From assembly GCF_965204935.1 (NCBI RefSeq), contig NZ_CBDBFO010000002.1: a stretch of 64,000 nucleotides of DNA, one strand, 5' to 3'. Numbering within the stretch: position 1 is the stretch's first letter; each line of letters begins with the position of its first letter. The position numbers and the translations under genes were made by a program. Below are positions 62,238 to 64,000 of this stretch, piece after piece. Below the pieces are notes generated by a model. The model searched no databases, was not told the DNA's origin, and worked only from the letters and a program-made list of their open reading frames with translations. Origin of the DNA: Hoeflea_A sp965204935. GTDB lineage: Bacteria > Pseudomonadota > Alphaproteobacteria > Rhizobiales > Rhizobiaceae.

Positions 62238-62558
62238 CAATCCACCCTGGAGCGATACTCGCTCAGTACGCAAGGGTCGCCCCCTCCCTCTTATTCAACA
62301 TGGATTGTCGTTTGGTCGTGGTCAACGATTTAGCGCCAATTTTTTAAGCAACTCCGGAAATTGCCCCGTCATCAGCCGCGGAATTGCCGCTAGCCCATTG
62401 AAACGACGGACATGTTCCGATTTCGTGGACACTGCGTTCCAAGCCCGCCCCAAAGGCACGTAAAGCGTCGGGATTTGATCGTGATCATCGCCGCAGCAAG
62501 CGACACCGGCTAGCATGGCGGTACAACCATTGAGCAGCCTGAATCCTGGGGAACCAGC
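62238..62558. other. 321-bp intergenic region
   Basis: This separates the DUF3307 gene and the BadH-like gene, transcribed away from each other. It should hold both promoters. A 64-codon open frame on the minus strand (62322-62516) has no convincing ribosome-binding site and no recognised family. No hairpin, repeat or RNA gene was recognised. Confidence 0.5.
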
Positions 62559-63317
62559 ATGCGTGGACTAAAGAACAAGCGAGTCATCGTAACCGGCGGA
62601 GCTAGCGGAATAGGGGCAGCCACCAGCCGTCGTTTCGCGGAAGAAGGCGCCGAGGTCTTCATTTTCGACATCAACATGGATAGCGCTGAGCAAGTCACGC
62701 ATGACATCAAGGCAAATGGCGGCATGGCGAATGCACTTGATGTCGACATCACTGACGCCAGCGCCATATCAGAAGCGGTGTCGGATATCGGCTCAGGTGG
62801 CATCGATGTCCTGGTCAACAATGTCGGTTGGGACAGGCTGGTGCCGTTCGTGGAGTCCGATACCGAACTTTGGACCCGCGTCATCGACATCAACCTTTAC
62901 GGTCCGCTTCACATGCACCACGCGGTCTTGCCGGTGATGATCGGCCAGGGCCGCGGCCGCGTCGTCAATATCGCATCCGACGCAGGCCGGGTCGGCTCGA
63001 CCGGCGAAGCCGTCTATTCGGCCTGCAAGGGCGGCATCATTGCCTTTACCAAGACCATGGCGCGCGAATTGGCACGTGCCGGCGTGCAGCTCAACGCGGT
63101 CTGTCCCGGCCCGACCGACACACCATTGTTCGAGAGCTTTGCCGAGGGCGCTTCGGGCGAGCGCATAAAGGCGGCGCTGGAGAAGGCTATTCCCATGGGG
63201 CGGCTCGCCAGACCGGACGACTTTCCCGGCATCATCTGTTTCCTTTCAAGCGATGATGCAGGCTTCATTACCGGACAAACCATATCCGTATCAGGCGGCC
63301 TCACGATGCATGGCTAA
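62559..63317 (+). CDS. SDR, BadH-like 2-hydroxycyclohexanecarboxyl-CoA dehydrogenase type
   Basis: A 252-residue SDR starting MRGLKNKRVIVTGGASGIG, strikingly like BadH of Rhodopseudomonas. It has NNVG, catalytic Ser in NIASDAG, YSACKGG (Tyr/Lys) and the tail GQTISVSGGLTMHG. BadH oxidises a hydroxyacyl-CoA in cyclohexanecarboxylate degradation. The neighbouring convergent enoyl-CoA hydratase gene supports an acyl-CoA pathway. Its stop codon overlaps the stop of that gene. Confidence 0.82.
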   Translation: MRGLKNKRVIVTGGASGIGAATSRRFAEEGAEVFIFDINMDSAEQVTHDIKANGGMANALDVDITDASAISEAVSDIGSGGIDVLVNNVGWDRLVPFVESDTELWTRVIDINLYGPLHMHHAVLPVMIGQGRGRVVNIASDAGRVGSTGEAVYSACKGGIIAFTKTMARELARAGVQLNAVCPGPTDTPLFESFAEGASGERIKAALEKAIPMGRLARPDDFPGIICFLSSDDAGFITGQTISVSGGLTMHG

Positions 63318-64000
63318 ACGGGGCAGTCGGGATCGAATTTCGGTTTGCGCTTCTCGCGAAGCGATGCGACGCCCTCGCGTACATCCGGACCCGCAAAGCC
63401 CAACATCTCCAAAGCGGTCGATGTGTCGAAAATCGGACCGGCTGAGCGCAGCCAGTTGTTGAGCGAATATTTGGTCCACCGGATGGCGCTCTGTGAGCCG
63501 CCAGCAAGATCGGTCGCGATGCCGAGCACGGTCTCCTGAAGTTCGTCGTCCTCGACGCACAGCGAGACAAGGCCGATGCGCTCGGCCTCCTCACCGCTCA
63601 GCGGCTTGCCGGTCAGGAGATAGTATTTTGACTTGGCCATGCCGCAAAGGAGCGGCCAGATGATCGCCGCGACATCTCCCGCCGCCACGCCGAGCCGCGG
63701 ATGTCCGTCAACAATGCGCGCCGATTTGCCGGCCACCGATATATCGGCGAGAAGCCCGACCACCAGACCGGCACCGGCAGCCGGCCCGTTGATGGCCGAG
63801 ATGATCGGCTTGTTGCAGTTGATGATGTTGTAGACGAGGTCCTTTGCCTCCTTCCACACCCGCATCAGCACGTCATAGTCCTCGACCATTGCCTCGATCA
63901 GGCCGAAATCGCCACCGGAGGAAAACGCCTTCCCTTCCCCCGTCACGATGACCGCGCTGATGTCGGGATCGCGGTCGATGGCGCGCCAGATGTCCGTCAA
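63314..64000 (-). CDS. Enoyl-CoA hydratase/isomerase family protein, N-terminus cut by window edge
   Basis: The C-terminal 228 residues of a crotonase-fold enzyme. The oxyanion-hole segments GKAFSSGGD and INGPAAGAGL are present, followed by LGVAAGDVAAIIWPLLCG and LTGKPLSGEEAERIGLV. About 30 to 40 N-terminal residues lie beyond the right edge, so the first Met seen is internal. Asp-Val-Ala replaces a typical Gly-rich stretch near the active-site loop, so the exact reaction (hydratase, isomerase or hydrolase) is open. It is convergent with the BadH-like gene. Confidence 0.87.
   Translation of the reverse strand: MTDIWRAIDRDPDISAVIVTGEGKAFSSGGDFGLIEAMVEDYDVLMRVWKEAKDLVYNIINCNKPIISAINGPAAGAGLVVGLLADISVAGKSARIVDGHPRLGVAAGDVAAIIWPLLCGMAKSKYYLLTGKPLSGEEAERIGLVSLCVEDDELQETVLGIATDLAGGSQSAIRWTKYSLNNWLRSAGPIFDTSTALEMLGFAGPDVREGVASLREKRKPKFDPDCPV

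Noticed and set aside
62322..62516. A 64-codon minus-strand frame in the DUF3307/BadH-like gap
   Set aside because: No ribosome-binding site, no recognised family and composition like the surrounding intergenic DNA.
1..64000. tRNA, rRNA, prophage or insertion-sequence genes
   Set aside because: None was recognised; all substantial open frames belong to metabolic, transport or regulatory families, and no integrase, transposase or terminal repeats were seen.

Overview
The window looks like chromosomal DNA of an alphaproteobacterium, probably Hyphomicrobiales and perhaps a marine or denitrifying relative of Hoeflea or Phyllobacteriaceae. That placement is inference. It rests on the high and even GC content, Omp25/31-type barrels, a nosRZDFYLX cluster, many periplasmic binding-protein transporters and many GntR/FCD regulators. 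No rRNA, tRNA, insertion sequence, phage or CRISPR array was seen. Coding density is very high, and most neighbouring genes overlap by 4 bases or are separated by fewer than 40.

Layout. (1) 1-2614 (minus): zinc alcohol dehydrogenase (cut by the edge), SDR and HisD-family dehydrogenase, the set expected for 2,3-dihydroxypropane-1-sulfonate (DHPS) oxidation, with two LacI-type operators upstream. (2) 2993-5044 (minus): an outer-membrane protein made of three tandem 8-strand-type barrels. (3) 5230-16808: GMC oxidoreductase and GntR regulator (minus), divergent from an operon of AldA-like dehydrogenase, ribose-type ABC importer, enolase-superfamily dehydratase, zinc dehydrogenase and KduD-like SDR; this is a sugar or sugar-acid pathway whose substrate is unknown. 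(4) 16871-26221: complete nitrous oxide reductase operon nosRZDFYLX, preceded by an FNR-type box and followed by a convergent Crp/Fnr regulator. (5) 26326-35660: a divergent acid-sugar locus. The minus arm has a GntR/FCD regulator, a Gfo/Idh/MocA oxidoreductase and an isopropylmalate-dehydrogenase-like enzyme. The plus arm has TctCBA, an ABM-domain protein, a metallo-beta-lactamase-fold protein, an OtnK-like kinase and an OtnC-like decarboxylase. (6) 35661-48377: a minus-strand operon of aldehyde dehydrogenase, Liv-type importer, a second aldehyde dehydrogenase, coniferyl-alcohol-dehydrogenase-like SDR and flotillin, with a divergent AraC regulator and a tandem-OsmC protein. This suggests uptake and side-chain oxidation of lignin-type aromatics. 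(7) 48402-49427: Pcm and a small zinc-ribbon protein. (8) 49508-56196: isochorismatase-type hydrolase divergent from an RpiR regulator, a glutamine-synthetase-like ligase and a peptide-type importer with no ATPase gene. (9) 56289-58323: UDP-glucose dehydrogenase and a nitroreductase. (10) 58624-62237: an ABC exporter-like protein whose nucleotide-binding motifs are all degenerate, a cyclic-nucleotide-binding protein and a DUF3307 membrane protein. (11) 62559-64000: BadH-like SDR and a truncated enoyl-CoA hydratase.

The most unusual items are the pseudo-ABC protein with its cNMP-binding neighbour, the triple-barrel outer-membrane protein with a 261-bp exact internal duplication, the ATPase-less importer beside a ligase and a hydrolase, and the acid-sugar locus with an unusual enzyme combination. 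In three transporter operons a strong stem-loop lies immediately after the binding-protein gene.
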